From JBBDWJ01 sp040902925 (GTDB lineage: Bacteria; Acidobacteriota; Terriglobia; Bryobacterales; UBA6623): a stretch of 14,833 nt of DNA. The translations under genes were made by a program, and so were the position numbers. The stretch covers positions 1 through 14,833 of the forward strand of contig JBBDWJ010000285.1 of NCBI GenBank assembly GCA_040902925.1, in the 5' to 3' direction. The notes under the pieces were generated by a model. That model made no database searches, had not been told where the DNA came from, and saw nothing but the letters and a program-made list of their open reading frames with translations. The stretch's first letter is position 1, and the number at the start of each line of letters is the position of its first letter. Shown here piece by piece: positions 14,394-14,833 of the stretch.

Positions 14394-14792
14394 GTGACGA
14401 TTGTACTGATGCTATTAGCTGTCCTGCTCGTTGTAGCCGCCGTAATCGGGATCGAGCTGATGCGCCTGTTTTCGGGGACGCGACAGCCCGCCGATCTGCC
14501 GGAACTCAAGAAGCAGTATTCGGGCCAGGATTTCTATCGTCCGATCGAGCGGCTCTTTTCCAACGAGGATGAGCGGTTTCTCGCCAGCCATGGCATGCTG
14601 TCGCCTGAGCGCCGCAAGCAGTTGCATCGTTCGCGGTGCAAGGTGATGAAACTGTATCTCAAACAGTTTCGCGCGGACTTCCACGAAGCCTGGGGCGTTT
14701 GCCGATTGTTGGCCCCCTTTAGTGATGACCCCGATTTTGGGGTGAATCTGGTTCGCCAGTTGGCGACCTTTTACAGGCTCTATACCACCTGA
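14394..14792 (+). CDS. Small membrane-anchored protein of unknown function
   Basis: I do not recognise this 132-residue protein. It begins with one strongly hydrophobic segment (VLMLLAVLLVVAAVIGIELM, about 4-23), followed by a charged, probably cytoplasmic region of about 105 residues that is rich in Arg, Lys and aromatic residues and predicted helical. The stretch SNEDERFLASHGMLSPERRKQ and the two cysteines (Cys82 and Cys102 by rough count) are the main distinguishing points; no enzymatic motif is visible. The GTG start is supported by a well-spaced GGAGG. It is separated from the regulators by 622 bp, so it is probably an independent unit, possibly cotranscribed with whatever follows the window. 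Confidence 0.8.
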   Translation: MTIVLMLLAVLLVVAAVIGIELMRLFSGTRQPADLPELKKQYSGQDFYRPIERLFSNEDERFLASHGMLSPERRKQLHRSRCKVMKLYLKQFRADFHEAWGVCRLLAPFSDDPDFGVNLVRQLATFYRLYTT

Positions 14793-14833
14793 CTTATGCA
14801 CAGAATCAGCATGCCAAGCCCTCTGCGTGCTCG

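Overview
This is a GC-rich bacterial window, densely coding. The gene content suggests an Acidobacteriota member, perhaps near Solibacter/Bryobacter. The grounds are a secreted CBM9-like/DUF5916 outer-membrane protein, a single-chain pyruvate:ferredoxin oxidoreductase followed by a dihydroorotate-dehydrogenase-like flavoprotein, many REC/PAS regulators, and repeat-rich spacers. The taxon is an inference; no marker gene or rRNA is present.

Layout. Positions 1-241 hold no gene, but contain two strong hairpins and one copy of a 31-bp T/C-rich repeat. Five genes then lie on the minus strand. Read in their own direction they are: a REC-PAS-GGDEF-EAL cyclic-di-GMP regulator (11358-9235), a secreted bicupin (8922-7969), a secreted CBM9-like/DUF5916 predicted beta-barrel protein (7622-5334), the PFOR (4929-1252) and the DHOD-like protein (1255-242). 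The last two overlap by 4 bases (GTGA), and a strong Shine-Dalgarno for the second lies inside the end of the first, so they form a translationally coupled pair. The other minus genes are separated by 312-404 bp and probably have their own promoters. Three genes are on the plus strand: a REC-PAS-PAS protein with no output domain (11810-12931), an OmpR-type winged-helix regulator whose phospho-acceptor Asp is replaced by Glu (12983-13771), and, after a 622-bp gene-free stretch with a second copy of the 31-bp repeat, a small membrane-anchored protein of unknown function (14394-14792).

How the genes may work together. PFOR makes acetyl-CoA, CO2 and reduced ferredoxin from pyruvate and CoA (or runs in reverse); the coupled flavoprotein probably handles an associated redox step, but its substrate is unknown. 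The three regulators sit around one 451-bp divergent intergenic region and look like a signalling island: a cyclic-di-GMP enzyme with a complete EAL active site, a closely related REC-PAS protein facing away from it, and an atypical DNA-binding regulator. No histidine kinase is encoded here, so phosphate donors must lie elsewhere.

No CRISPR array, insertion sequence, tRNA, rRNA, phage gene or defence system was recognised. The most unusual points are the Asp-to-Glu regulator, the output-less REC-PAS-PAS protein with a basic insert, the repeat-bearing tail of PFOR that carries the coupling signal, and the repeats and dyads in the spacers.
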